Positions 8,385-17,300 of a stretch of 64,000 nucleotides of DNA are shown here, one piece after another. A program made the translations under genes and the position numbers. Source of the DNA: an uncultured Collinsella sp. (GTDB lineage: Bacteria; Actinomycetota; Coriobacteriia; Coriobacteriales; Coriobacteriaceae); assembly GCA_900541035.1 (NCBI GenBank), contig UQIN01000008.1:1-64000 (forward strand), given 5' to 3'. How positions within the stretch are numbered: the first letter of the stretch is position 1; each line of letters starts with the position of its first letter. The notes beneath the pieces are model-generated. The model did not search any database, was not told the DNA's origin, and saw only the letters and a program-made list of their open reading frames with translations.

Positions 8385-9512
8385 ATGATCAATCGCAAGG
8401 CCATCGGTTATATCACCGCTAACTACTCTTCATCCTACGGCAGCGTGCTGCTCAAGGACCGCCCCATCGCGTCCGTTCCGTTTTTGGGCCGCTACCGCCT
8501 GATCGACTTTCCGCTGTCCAACATGATGAATGCCGGCATTAAGACCGTCGGCGTCGTCATGCCGGGCAACTACCGCTCGCTGATCGACCACGTGGGCTCG
8601 GGCAAGGACTGGGGCCTGGACCGCAAGAAGGGCGGCCTGTTCATGGTGCCCGGCAACGCGTATGGCACCACCAAGGGCGGCATGCGCTTCCTGCTGCGCG
8701 ACATCATCTCCAACAAGACGCTGTTCCAGCGTTCGGACAAGCCCTATGTTGTGATGATGGGCACCAACATCATCTTTAACATGGACCTCAACACCATCAT
8801 CGACGCGCACGAGAACTCCGGCGCCCAGATGACTGTGGTGTACTGCAAGGCCACGCGCAACGTCGATGACGAGACCAAGCTCGAGATTAACGAGAACGGC
8901 CGCCTGACGGGCGTGAGCGCCGGCGTCGTGTACGGCGACAACGCCTCTATGGACTGCTGCATCGTCAACCGCGAGACGCTGCTCGAGATCATCGACCACT
9001 ACCAGGCCGCCGACTATCTGGACCTGCTCGAGGCACTCCAGGGCGACTTTGGCAACATCGATGTGTGCAGCTACGAGTACAAGGGCGAGGTCGTGGGCGT
9101 GTTTAGCGAGAAGTCGCTGTACCGCCGCAGCATGGACCTGCTCGACCAGACCGTGGCCGACCAGCTCTTCGATCCCGAGCGCCCGATCCTGACCAAGGCT
9201 CACGACGTGCCGCCTTCGCGCTATGCGACCGGCAGCCACGCGTGCAACTCGATCATCTCGGCCGGCTGCATCATCAAGGGCACCGTGCGCAACTCGATCC
9301 TGTCGCGCGGCGTTGTGGTTGAGGAAGGCGCTTCGGTGACCAACTCGATTATCAACCAGAGCTGCATCATCAAGAGCGGCGCCCGCGTTGAGAATGCCAT
9401 TCTGGACAAGAACAACGTGGTTCCCACCAATACCGAGCTTCGCGGCACGCCCGAGAACATCCTGGTGCTGGGCAAGGCCCCGTTAACTCCCGATACCACC
9501 ATCGTGCATTAA
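8385..9512 (+). CDS. glgD: GlgD, regulatory-type paralogue of ADP-glucose pyrophosphorylase
   Basis: A 375-residue paralogue of GlgC that in Firmicutes partners it and raises its activity. The fold is visible (FLGRYRLIDFPLSNMMNAGIK, C-terminal hexapeptide repeats), but the catalytic GGxGxRL loop is replaced by ITANYSSSYGSVLLKD, so stand-alone catalysis is unlikely. ATG 8385 was chosen over the upstream in-frame codon at 8346 because GGAAGGGGGAATG lies at the right distance and the upstream codons overlap glgC. Translation is probably coupled to glgC. Confidence 0.92.
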   Translation: MINRKAIGYITANYSSSYGSVLLKDRPIASVPFLGRYRLIDFPLSNMMNAGIKTVGVVMPGNYRSLIDHVGSGKDWGLDRKKGGLFMVPGNAYGTTKGGMRFLLRDIISNKTLFQRSDKPYVVMMGTNIIFNMDLNTIIDAHENSGAQMTVVYCKATRNVDDETKLEINENGRLTGVSAGVVYGDNASMDCCIVNRETLLEIIDHYQAADYLDLLEALQGDFGNIDVCSYEYKGEVVGVFSEKSLYRRSMDLLDQTVADQLFDPERPILTKAHDVPPSRYATGSHACNSIISAGCIIKGTVRNSILSRGVVVEEGASVTNSIINQSCIIKSGARVENAILDKNNVVPTNTELRGTPENILVLGKAPLTPDTTIVH

Positions 9513-9544
9513 CGTAGGCACCGCAACATCGCTCGTAACATGTA

Positions 9545-9578
9545 GAATAGCCGCCCGGTTAGCGCCAGGCGGCTATTC
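9545..9578 (+). terminator. Hairpin between glgD and glgA
   Basis: GAATAGCCGCC (9545-9555) pairs perfectly with GGCGGCTATTC (9568-9578) around a 12-nt loop. The arm sequence is T-containing but no long T-run follows, and glgA begins 25 nt later, so partial termination or mRNA stabilisation is as likely as full termination. Confidence 0.45.
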
Positions 9579-9602
9579 TCGAATAACAACATGGGAGACA
9601 AT

Positions 9603-11918
9603 ATGGCTGATTCCAGCAAAAAGATGCAGATCGTGTTTGCATCGGCCGAGTGCGCGCCGTTTGTAAAGACCGGTGGCCTGGGTGACGTGGCGGGCTCGCT
9701 GCCTGCGGCACTCGTGCGCGCCGGCGCCGAGGTTATCGTAATGGTGCCCAAGTACGCCACCATTAAAGACGAGTACAAGGCGCAGATGGAGCACTTCTCG
9801 GACTTTTACGTGAGCCTGGGTTGGCGCAACGAGTACTGTGGTCTCGAGAAGCTCGAGCGCGACGGCGTCACCTATATGTTCATCGACAACGAGCGCTACT
9901 TTGCGCGCGACTATCCGTATGGTTTCTTTGACGACGGCGAGCGTTTTGCGTTCTTCTCCAAGGCCGTCACCGAGAGCCTGCAGCACTTGCCCGAAGGCTT
10001 TGAGTGCGACATCCTGCACTGCAACGACTGGCAAACGGCACTGGCGCCCGTGTTTTTGCGCGAGTTCTACCAGGGCCTGCCGCTGTATGACCGCGTCAAG
10101 ACCGTCTTCTCGATCCACAACGTGGCGTTCCAGGGCCAGTTTAGCGATACCGTGATGGAGGACATCCTGGGTGTGGCGCACATTCCGGCGGCCGCTTCGC
10201 AGCTGCGTTGCGACGCCTGCAGCATCAACTACATGCTGGGCGCCCTGCGCTATGCCGATGCTATCACCACGGTGAGCCCCACCTATGCCAACGAGATCCA
10301 GACGCCTGAATTTGGCGAGGGCCTGGACGGCGTTCTGCGCGAGCGTTCGTACGCGCTGCAGGGCATTTTGAATGGCATCGACGTCGCGGGCTTTGACCCG
10401 GCGACCGACAAGCGCATTGCCGCCAACTACACCGTGGAGGACCGTTCCGGCAAGGCCGTATGCAAGGCCAAGCTGCAGGAAGAGCTGGGGCTCGAGGTTC
10501 GCGACGACCGTCCGCTCATGGTGATGGTCACGCGTCTGACGCGCCAGAAGGGCCTAGACCTGGTCATGTACGCGCTCGACCGCATCCTGACCGGCGGCGT
10601 GCAGGTGGCGGTGCTGGGCACCGGCGACCGCGACTACGAGGACGGCCTGCGATACTTCCAGGACAAGTACCCCGGCACCATGGCGGCTCGCATCGAGTTC
10701 GATCCGGCATTGTCGCAGCGCATGTATGCTGCCGCCGACATGTTCCTGATGCCTTCGAAGTTTGAGCCCTGCGGCCTGTCGCAGATCATCGCCATGCGCT
10801 ACGGTACCCTGCCCATCGTGCGCGAGACCGGCGGCCTGAAGGACACCGTGATCCCGTACAACGAGTTTACCGGCGAGGGCACGGGCTTCTCGTTTAGCAA
10901 CTTTAACGGCGACGAGATGGGCGATGCGGTATTCCGCGCGGCGCGTCTGTTCTGGGATAACCGCGACGCATGGAACCAGCTGGTCACGCAGGCCATGAGC
11001 CAGGACTTTAGCTGGACGCGCTCGGCCGATAAGTATCTGGACCTGTACTTCTTTATGCACCCGGAGATTGAGAGGCCGGCGGCGGTTGTCGACGAGCCAG
11101 AGGCTGTTGCTGAGCCGGTGGCCGCTGAGGAGCCCAAGGCCGAGGAGAAGCCGGATGAAGCTGAGCCCGCAAAGGCCGAGCCTGAGGTGAAGGCTGAGGT
11201 TGCTCCTGAGGCACAGGCCGAGGTCAAGCCCGCTGCAAAGCCCGCAGCTAAGAAGACCACGACCCGCAAGACGACCGCCAAGAAGGCTACGACGACCAAA
11301 GCTGCTGCCACCAAGACCGCCACAGCAAAGACGACTGCTGCCAAGGCAACGACCACGCGCAAGCGCACGACCGCCGCTGCCAAGAAGGCCGCAGAAGCCG
11401 AGGCTGCTCCCGAGGTAAAGGCTGAGGTCGCTGAGGCCAAGCCGGCCGCTAAGGCTCCGGCAAAGACTGTTGCCAAGAAGACGACCACGACCGCCAAGAA
11501 GACAACGGCAGCCAAGAAGACCACGGCAACGAAGTCGACGACCACGAAGGCCGCTACGACCAAGTCAGCCGCAAAGCCGGCAGTCAAGGTCGAGGAGACG
11601 CCTGCAGAGTCCAAGGCGGAGGTAACCGTCGAGACCAAACCCGCCGCCAAGACCACCACGCGAAAGCGCACGACGACGGCCAAGAAGACCACGGCAAAGA
11701 CCACGACTCCCAAGGCAGAGACTAAGCCAGCTGCCGCCAAAGAGGAGCCCAAGGTCGAGGTAAAGGCCAAGCCGGTGCCGAAGGCCGCCCCGAAGGCAGA
11801 GGCTAAGCCCGAGCCTGCCAAGGAGACCCCGGTCTCCCCCGCCGCTCCGTCAGCGGAAAAGGCCCCGTCCAAGAAGACGTCCGTCCGCAAGGCAACGGCC
11901 ACCCGCAAGCGCCGTTAG
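9603..11918 (+). CDS. glgA: Glycogen synthase (GT5) with ~285-residue Lys/Ala/Thr-rich tail
   Basis: Adds glucose from ADP-glucose to growing alpha-1,4 chains. The GT5 catalytic region occupies about residues 1-485: KTGGLGD (22-28) binds ADP-glucose, and the GT-B C-lobe shows VTRLTRQKGLDL and SKFEPCGLSQI. Ordinary GlgA ends here (about 480 residues). This protein continues to 771 with a low-complexity tail, first acidic/Ala/Pro-rich (AVAEPVAAEEPKAEEKP), then blocks of KKTTT, RKRTT and AAKPAAK, strongly basic and presumably disordered. ATG 9603 is preferred over 9591 because GGGAG sits 5 nt ahead of it. The tail DNA is repetitive, which can cause length variation between strains. Confidence 0.93.
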   Translation: MADSSKKMQIVFASAECAPFVKTGGLGDVAGSLPAALVRAGAEVIVMVPKYATIKDEYKAQMEHFSDFYVSLGWRNEYCGLEKLERDGVTYMFIDNERYFARDYPYGFFDDGERFAFFSKAVTESLQHLPEGFECDILHCNDWQTALAPVFLREFYQGLPLYDRVKTVFSIHNVAFQGQFSDTVMEDILGVAHIPAAASQLRCDACSINYMLGALRYADAITTVSPTYANEIQTPEFGEGLDGVLRERSYALQGILNGIDVAGFDPATDKRIAANYTVEDRSGKAVCKAKLQEELGLEVRDDRPLMVMVTRLTRQKGLDLVMYALDRILTGGVQVAVLGTGDRDYEDGLRYFQDKYPGTMAARIEFDPALSQRMYAAADMFLMPSKFEPCGLSQIIAMRYGTLPIVRETGGLKDTVIPYNEFTGEGTGFSFSNFNGDEMGDAVFRAARLFWDNRDAWNQLVTQAMSQDFSWTRSADKYLDLYFFMHPEIERPAAVVDEPEAVAEPVAAEEPKAEEKPDEAEPAKAEPEVKAEVAPEAQAEVKPAAKPAAKKTTTRKTTAKKATTTKAAATKTATAKTTAAKATTTRKRTTAAAKKAAEAEAAPEVKAEVAEAKPAAKAPAKTVAKKTTTTAKKTTAAKKTTATKSTTTKAATTKSAAKPAVKVEETPAESKAEVTVETKPAAKTTTRKRTTTAKKTTAKTTTPKAETKPAAAKEEPKVEVKAKPVPKAAPKAEAKPEPAKETPVSPAAPSAEKAPSKKTSVRKATATRKRR

Positions 11919-11955
11919 CCCACAGACGATCCAAAACCTAATCAAACCCTATGCA

Positions 11956-11983
11956 AGGGGCGCTCCAACCGGGCGCCCCTTTT
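11956..11983 (+). terminator. Intrinsic terminator of the glg block
   Basis: AGGGGCGC (11956-11963) pairs with GCGCCCCT (11973-11980), followed by TTT. It lies 38 nt after the glgA stop and closes the glycogen block. Confidence 0.75.
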
Positions 11984-11993
11984 CTGTAGGTAG

Positions 11994-12075
11994 TTGGTAA
12001 AACGATTTTCTAGGACAACCGTTCGCCGATGGTAAACGGATGTTGTTTATACAGCCTGTGTACAACAGATATACT
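11994..12075 (+). promoter_or_regulatory. Promoter region of the GH13-GH77 gene with two glgB-like half-sites
   Basis: TTGGTAAAAC (11994-12003) and ATGGTAAAC (12029-12037) repeat the half-site found upstream of glgB, here as direct repeats 35 bp apart (about 3.3 helical turns). TATACT at 12070-12075 is a reasonable -10 box; a matching -35 is not obvious. Imperfect dyad TGTTGT...ACAACA lies at 12041-12067. Confidence 0.45.
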
Positions 12076-12136
12076 TACATTCTGTGCGTAAAGCCCATGG
12101 CCCACAGGCCGTGATTCTATTGAACTGGACCGTATT

Positions 12137-15100
12137 ATGAGATTGATTCACAACAGCCGTCTGCCGCAGTTTCGTACTCCGTTTGGCGCTGTGACCACTG
12201 GAACTTCCGTTTCGCTATCGGTGATTTTGGAGGATGCCGACCCCAACCAGGCAACGCTCACCCTGCGCACCTGGGTCGATGAAATCGGTGAGTCTCTGTA
12301 TCCCATGACGCACGAGGGCGACGGCATATTTACCGTAGAGCTTGAGTGCACTGAGCCCTGTCTTATCTGGTACAGCTTTATCTGCAACATCGAGGGCCAG
12401 CCCGAGGTACGCTTGGGTGCACCGCAGGGTCGCACCGGTGGCGAGGGTGTGACCTACAGCTACGTCGAGGTTCCGTCCTTCCAGATTACCGTCTACAAGC
12501 ACCGCGAGAACCGTCCCACTTGGTACGAGCGCGGTATGGTCTACCAGATCTTCCCCGACCGCTATGCACGCGACGAAAACTGGCGCGAACGCACGCTTGC
12601 CGAAGTTGAAAAACCGCGCAAAGGAATCCAGCGCCGCATGGTCGAGGACTGGAACGAACCGCCCGAGTACGAGCGTGCCGAAGACGGCTCCATCAAGACC
12701 TGGGATTTTTACGGCGGCTCGCTCAAGGGTATCCAAAATGACCTGCCCCGGATTGCCGAGCTAGGCTTTACGGCCATCTACCTCAACCCGATCTTTGAGG
12801 CCGCGAGCAACCACCGCTACGACACGGCCGACTACACCAAGATCGACCCGATCCTGGGCACCGAGCAGGACTTTACGGAGCTGTGCGAGGCGGCCGAGAA
12901 GCTCGGCATTTCCATCATCCTGGATGGCGTCTTCAACCATACGGGCGACGACTCGATCTACTTTAATCGCTACGGAAATTATCCCGGCGTCGGTGCGTGG
13001 CAGAGCGAGGACTCGCCGTGGCGCGATGCGTTTTACTTCCATGAGGACGGTTCGTATGACTGCTGGTGGGGCGTGGGCAACATGCCAGCCATCAATGAGA
13101 GCTCCGAGCTTGTGCGCGAAAAGCTTCTGGGCAAGGACGGCGTGATTCGCAAATGGCTGCGTGCCGGCGCTCACGGCTGGCGCCTGGATGTGGCCGACGA
13201 GCTTTCCGATGATTTCCTAGCCGAGATCAAAAAGGCCGTGCTCGCCGAGAAGCCCGACGCGCTGCTGCTCGGCGAAGTCTGGGAAGACGCCTCCAACAAG
13301 ATCAGCTACGGCCATCTGCGTCGCTATCTGCAAGGCTTCGAGCTCGACTCGGCCATGGATTACCCCTTCCGCGACATGGTCATCGGCTTTTTGATGGGCT
13401 ACAAAAACGCCTACCAAGCTGCCGAGGATATCGAGACTCTACGCGAGAACTATCCGCGTGAGGCCCTATCTTGCGCGCTTAATCTGCTTTCGAGTCACGA
13501 CCGTCCGCGCATTATCTCGGTGCTCGGCGGAGGCCCCGACGAGTCGCAGCTGCCCGAGTGCGAACGCAGCAAATGGCGTCTGGACGAGAACGCGATGGGC
13601 CTGGCTAAGAGCCGTTTTTGGCTCGCGACGCTCATGCAGATGACGTTCCCGGGCGTTCCCTCAATCTATTACGGTGACGAGTACGGCTTGGAGGGTCTCA
13701 CCGATCCGGGCAATCGCCGCACCATGCCGACCAAGGAAAACCTGCACGACTTCGATACGTTCGCAATCGTCAAGAATGCATCTGCTGTGCGTCGCGCGCT
13801 GCCGTTTATGATCGACGGTGAAATCAAGGCCTTCGCGCTCAATGACGAGGTGCTGGCCTACAACCGTACCGGTAAAGACGGCGAGTCCGCGACCGTCATC
13901 ATCAACCGCAGCCTGCGCAATTCACACCGCGTGACGATTCCGGCGCTCGGCGAATGTGCAAGTGACGTGATCAGCGGTCACGAGTGCGAGATCCACAACG
14001 GCACGGTCACACTCGATCTGTATCCGCTGGGCTCGTCGATCATTTATCACCATGCTGAGCAGCGCCTGCAGGAGCCGCTCGATCACGGTGCGGGTGTTGT
14101 GTGCCATATCACATCGGTGCCGACCGACGACGGCAAGCCCGGTACGATCGGCGCACCCACGCGTCGCTTTATCGACCATCTGGCCGCCATGGGTATGCGC
14201 TACTGGCAGGTTCTCCCCGTCAACCCCACGGACTTCTTCCGCTCCCCTTACGCCGGTCCTTCAGCCTTTGCAGGCAATATCGACCTGCTACCCGAGAGCC
14301 ACGAGGAGCTGGCAGCCGACTTTGAGACCTGGAAGGCCCGCGGAGGCGAGGATGCCGATCCGCTGTACACCGCCTTTAAACATCGCAATGCCGATTGGCT
14401 CGAGAAATACTGCGTCTATATGGCCGTCAAAAAGAACTTTGAGGGCGAGTCGCGCCACGATTGGCCGGCAGATGTCGCGCGCTACAACGAGCATCTGATT
14501 GACGACAAGCGTTTCCACGACGAGGCAGAGCTGCAGGCTTACATGCAGTACCGCTTTGACCTGGCTTGGTGCGAGCTCATGAACTATGCGCACAAGAAAG
14601 GCATCGAGGTCATCGGCGATATTCCTATGTACGTGTCCGACGATTCGGCAGACGCGTGGAGCGAACCTGAGAACTTCTGGCTGTCCGATACCGGCAAAGC
14701 AATCGAAATTTCTGGCGCGCCGCCCGACAACTTTGCGCCCGAAGGCCAGGTGTGGGGCAACCCGACGTTCCGCTGGGACCACATGAAGCAGAACGGCTAT
14801 AGCTGGTGGATGGATCGCCTGCGTCGCGCGTTTTCGCTCTACGACCGCGTGCGCCTGGATCACTTCCTGGGCTTCCACAGCTACTTTAGTATCCCCGCGG
14901 GCAAGGCTTGCGCCGACGGCCGCTGGCTGGCGGGCCCGGGCAAGGACCTGTTCCAGACTGCCTACGATGAGCTGGGTCCGCTCAACTTTATCGCTGAGGA
15001 CTTGGGCTATTTGACGCCCGGTGTTCGCGCCATGGCTTCGACCTGCGGTTTCCCCGGCATGGACGTGCTGGAGTTTAGCGATTACGACGTCCGTTGCGGC

Positions 15101-15433
15101 GTGCACCCCACGCCAGGAAAGATCCTGTACACCTCAACGCACGATACGTCGACGCTGGCCGGTTGGTGCACGCGTTCCTTTGCGGGCGGCGACGAGCCGA
15201 GCGGTGTTGAGGTGGCGGCCAAGCTGATGAGCGACGCGCTGGCAAGCGACGCTCCCCTAGTGATGATGCCACTACAGGATATCCTGGGGCTTGGCGACGA
15301 CGCGCGCATGAACGTTCCGGGCGTTGCCACGGGCAACTGGACCTGGCAGGCTGACGAGGCGGACATTGCAGCCGCCGAGAACAAAACCGCACAGCTCCTG
15401 CGCAACAACCATAGATTCTGGGGCGAAGCGTGA
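12137..15433 (+). CDS. Bifunctional GH13 alpha-amylase/neopullulanase-like + GH77 4-alpha-glucanotransferase
   Basis: Two glucan-active enzymes in one 1098-residue chain. The N-terminal part (about 1-650) is a GH13 protein with an N-terminal beta domain, then GMVYQIFPDRY, GVFNHTGDDS, nucleophile Asp 351 (GWRLDVADE), acid/base Glu 380 (GEVWED) and Asp 455 (SSHDRPR). The C-terminal part (about 655-1098) is GH77 amylomaltase: RFIDHLAAMGMRYWQVLPV, Asp 908 (RLDHFLG), Glu 954 (IAEDLG), Asp 1003 (STHDTSTLAGW). All catalytic residues are present in both halves. No signal peptide, so it acts on internal maltodextrins or glycogen, probably releasing and reshuffling short chains beside GlgP. Shared half-sites suggest co-regulation with glgB. 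Confidence 0.92.
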   Translation: MRLIHNSRLPQFRTPFGAVTTGTSVSLSVILEDADPNQATLTLRTWVDEIGESLYPMTHEGDGIFTVELECTEPCLIWYSFICNIEGQPEVRLGAPQGRTGGEGVTYSYVEVPSFQITVYKHRENRPTWYERGMVYQIFPDRYARDENWRERTLAEVEKPRKGIQRRMVEDWNEPPEYERAEDGSIKTWDFYGGSLKGIQNDLPRIAELGFTAIYLNPIFEAASNHRYDTADYTKIDPILGTEQDFTELCEAAEKLGISIILDGVFNHTGDDSIYFNRYGNYPGVGAWQSEDSPWRDAFYFHEDGSYDCWWGVGNMPAINESSELVREKLLGKDGVIRKWLRAGAHGWRLDVADELSDDFLAEIKKAVLAEKPDALLLGEVWEDASNKISYGHLRRYLQGFELDSAMDYPFRDMVIGFLMGYKNAYQAAEDIETLRENYPREALSCALNLLSSHDRPRIISVLGGGPDESQLPECERSKWRLDENAMGLAKSRFWLATLMQMTFPGVPSIYYGDEYGLEGLTDPGNRRTMPTKENLHDFDTFAIVKNASAVRRALPFMIDGEIKAFALNDEVLAYNRTGKDGESATVIINRSLRNSHRVTIPALGECASDVISGHECEIHNGTVTLDLYPLGSSIIYHHAEQRLQEPLDHGAGVVCHITSVPTDDGKPGTIGAPTRRFIDHLAAMGMRYWQVLPVNPTDFFRSPYAGPSAFAGNIDLLPESHEELAADFETWKARGGEDADPLYTAFKHRNADWLEKYCVYMAVKKNFEGESRHDWPADVARYNEHLIDDKRFHDEAELQAYMQYRFDLAWCELMNYAHKKGIEVIGDIPMYVSDDSADAWSEPENFWLSDTGKAIEISGAPPDNFAPEGQVWGNPTFRWDHMKQNGYSWWMDRLRRAFSLYDRVRLDHFLGFHSYFSIPAGKACADGRWLAGPGKDLFQTAYDELGPLNFIAEDLGYLTPGVRAMASTCGFPGMDVLEFSDYDVRCGVHPTPGKILYTSTHDTSTLAGWCTRSFAGGDEPSGVEVAAKLMSDALASDAPLVMMPLQDILGLGDDARMNVPGVATGNWTWQADEADIAAAENKTAQLLRNNHRFWGEA

Positions 15434-15521
15434 TAAAACCCCCGATATAGGGTACAGTTACAGACGTTTGAATTTTTGCGGGCAGAGTAATCTGCCCGCT
15501 TTGTGCTGAAAAGGAAGTATT

Positions 15522-15758
15522 ATGGCGCGCTACGATTACAAGTGCTCGAGCTGCGGCAACGTGTTTGAGGTTGAGCATCCCATGTCCGAGACTCCCGAGG
15601 TCGTGTGCCCCAGCTGCGGTGCCCCGGCGGCCAAGACGTTCTCGGCCAGCGGCATTAAATTTGAGGGTAGCGGTTTCTACAACACCGACCAGCGAAGCGG
15701 TGGCGCCAGCACCAGCGCCACCAGCGGCTGCTGCGCCAACTGCCCGCATAACCACTAG
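15522..15758 (+). CDS. FmdB-family zinc-ribbon protein
   Basis: A 78-residue protein starting MARYDYKCSSCGNVFEV, the hallmark of the FmdB putative regulatory family, with two CxxC knuckles (CSSCG and CPSCG) that should bind one zinc ion. The C-terminal part is Gly/Ser-rich and ends with two further cysteines (GCCANCPHNH). The molecular role of the family is unsettled. GAAAAGGAAGTATT precedes the ATG. It is a single gene between the glucan gene and a strong terminator. Confidence 0.85.
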   Translation: MARYDYKCSSCGNVFEVEHPMSETPEVVCPSCGAPAAKTFSASGIKFEGSGFYNTDQRSGGASTSATSGCCANCPHNH

Positions 15759-15767
15759 GAACCAAAC

Positions 15768-15805
15768 AGCCCCGCGACCGACACCGATCGCGGGGCTGCT
15801 TCTTT
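15768..15805 (+). terminator. Intrinsic terminator after the FmdB-like gene
   Basis: AGCCCCGCGA (15768-15777) pairs with TCGCGGGGCT (15788-15797), 10 bp, followed by GCTTCTTT. Confidence 0.8.
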
Positions 15806-15827
15806 AGCTACCCAAGTTTCCTAATGA

Positions 15828-15892
15828 GTTGCGGTGAAATAAGGACTGTTTGGCGGGCAGAAGCCGCTATTCAATCCCTATTTCACCGCAAC
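15828..15892. repeat. Dispersed 65-71 bp inverted repeat, copy 1
   Basis: Left arm GTTGCGGTGAAATAAGGACTG and right arm AATCCCTATTTCACCGCAAC are inverted copies of the same end sequence (TTGCGGTGAAATAGGGACTG) seen at 32103-32170 and 62834-62904. The inner bases differ between copies. This copy lies between convergent genes, 8 bases past the rsmB stop. Confidence 0.85.
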
Positions 15893-15899
15893 ATATTAG

Positions 15900-17300
15900 T
15901 TACTTACGAATCAGGCGGGCGCAGAAGTGGCCGTCGTAGGAGTCGGCGTTTACTGGCACGCTTTGGAAAAGACCTCGGTCGTTTTGGCGTACGAAAACGA
16001 GCTTCTTGGCCTGCTCGAAATCAGGCAGTTGCAGAATCTGTGCCTCGGAGAGAGGCGCCACGGTAAAGCAGGCGCCCTCGGGAGAGACCAGGAAGGCATC
16101 TACGACCTGCGTGTTCTCTTCATCAAATACCGAGCAGGTGGCATAGATAAGTTCACCGCCGGCAGCCACGCGTGCGGCTGCTTCCTTGAGCATCATCAAC
16201 TGCAGTTTGGGCAACTCGGTCGTAACGTCATTCTCAGTTAGGCGCCACGGGATCTCGGGATGACGACGCATGGTGCCGGTGCCAGAGCACGGCGCATCGA
16301 TAAAGACCGTATCGAACTTAACCGGCTTGCCAAGCATGGCATCAAACGACGTCAGTACTTCATCAAGCTCGCAGGCATCACCCGAAACCGTACGAACGCC
16401 CTGAATACCGGCCTTGTGCAGGCGAGCGAGATTCAGATCGCATTTGCGATCATGCAGATCGAGCGCCGTATGCTGACGCTCATAGCCCGCACGCTTGGCC
16501 TGGCACATCATCACATAGGTCTTGGTGCCACGACCGGCACCAATCTCAAGGCAGCTTCCAGGGCGCGTGGCAGCTGTGGCGATAAGCTGCGCATTGAGAT
16601 CAGATGCCACCGCGGCAGCACGCTCAAACACACCCGATGCAACCGTGACCTGCGCATCTACCGGGGCATGGCAGCCCGGGAAAACGGGCGCGACGAGCTG
16701 CGAGACATACGGATCGGGCTTGGTCGCAAAGGCGTTCTCATGCAGGGCCAGCGGCGCGGGGGCCAGATTGCCGGCAAAGTTAAGCGCACCCTCAGGCGTG
16801 TCGAACGATGCCATAATGCGAGCGCACAGCCAACGCGGCAGACCCATCAGGCGCGACAGACGAACCAGGCGTCGCTCAGACTCATCTACATCGGACGCCG
16901 TGGCAAAGTCCTCAACATTGTCCGCAACCTTATGCAGCACGGCATTGGCCAAGCCAGCGGCGGACTTAGCGCCGCAGCGAACCAGCTCAACACCCTGACT
17001 TACAGCAACGCGCCCAGGCGTATGTAAATAGAGCATCTCGAAAGCCGAGATACGAAGCGCCATGCGAACACGCGGCGCAACCTTTTTAGGCTTATCGAGA
17101 AACTGGTCGAGCAGCTCGTCCAAAATACCCTGCGTGGCGGCCACACCAAGTGCCAAGCGGGCGGCAAAAGCGGAATCGCGCTGATCAATAGCCTTGGCCG
17201 ATGCGCGAGAGGACAGCACGTCGCGCGCATACATGCCGCGGCGATCGGCCTCCATCAGCACATCGAGCGCAAGCTTGCGCGCGGGAGACAGCTTGCTCAT
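15900..17300 (-). CDS. rsmB: 16S rRNA (cytosine-967 C5) methyltransferase
   Basis: Methylates C967 of 16S rRNA using S-adenosylmethionine. The N-terminal third is the NusB-like RNA-binding domain (RLALGVAATQGILDELLDQFL), followed by a Rossmann methyltransferase domain with a SAM loop (CLEIGAGRGTKTYVM), the DAPCSGTGTMRRHPEI motif and the catalytic YATCSVF cysteine. Length is 466 residues from ATG 17300. That start overlaps the fmt stop as ATGA, which is why I prefer it to the longer frame; this is the typical fmt-rsmB arrangement. The last gene of the priA-def-fmt-rsmB series. Confidence 0.92.
   Translation of the reverse strand: MSKLSPARKLALDVLMEADRRGMYARDVLSSRASAKAIDQRDSAFAARLALGVAATQGILDELLDQFLDKPKKVAPRVRMALRISAFEMLYLHTPGRVAVSQGVELVRCGAKSAAGLANAVLHKVADNVEDFATASDVDESERRLVRLSRLMGLPRWLCARIMASFDTPEGALNFAGNLAPAPLALHENAFATKPDPYVSQLVAPVFPGCHAPVDAQVTVASGVFERAAAVASDLNAQLIATAATRPGSCLEIGAGRGTKTYVMMCQAKRAGYERQHTALDLHDRKCDLNLARLHKAGIQGVRTVSGDACELDEVLTSFDAMLGKPVKFDTVFIDAPCSGTGTMRRHPEIPWRLTENDVTTELPKLQLMMLKEAAARVAAGGELIYATCSVFDEENTQVVDAFLVSPEGACFTVAPLSEAQILQLPDFEQAKKLVFVRQNDRGLFQSVPVNADSYDGHFCARLIRK

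Noticed and set aside
11220..11740. Repetitive DNA in the GlgA tail considered as a CRISPR or tandem-repeat locus
   Set aside because: Repeats are short, irregular and all in frame with the coding sequence; no constant repeat/spacer pattern.
10799..11908. 369-residue minus-strand frame opposite the GlgA tail that looks like a hydrophobic repeat protein
   Set aside because: The Val/Ala/Phe pattern is simply the complement of the Lys/Ala/Thr codons of the GlgA tail; no ribosome site.
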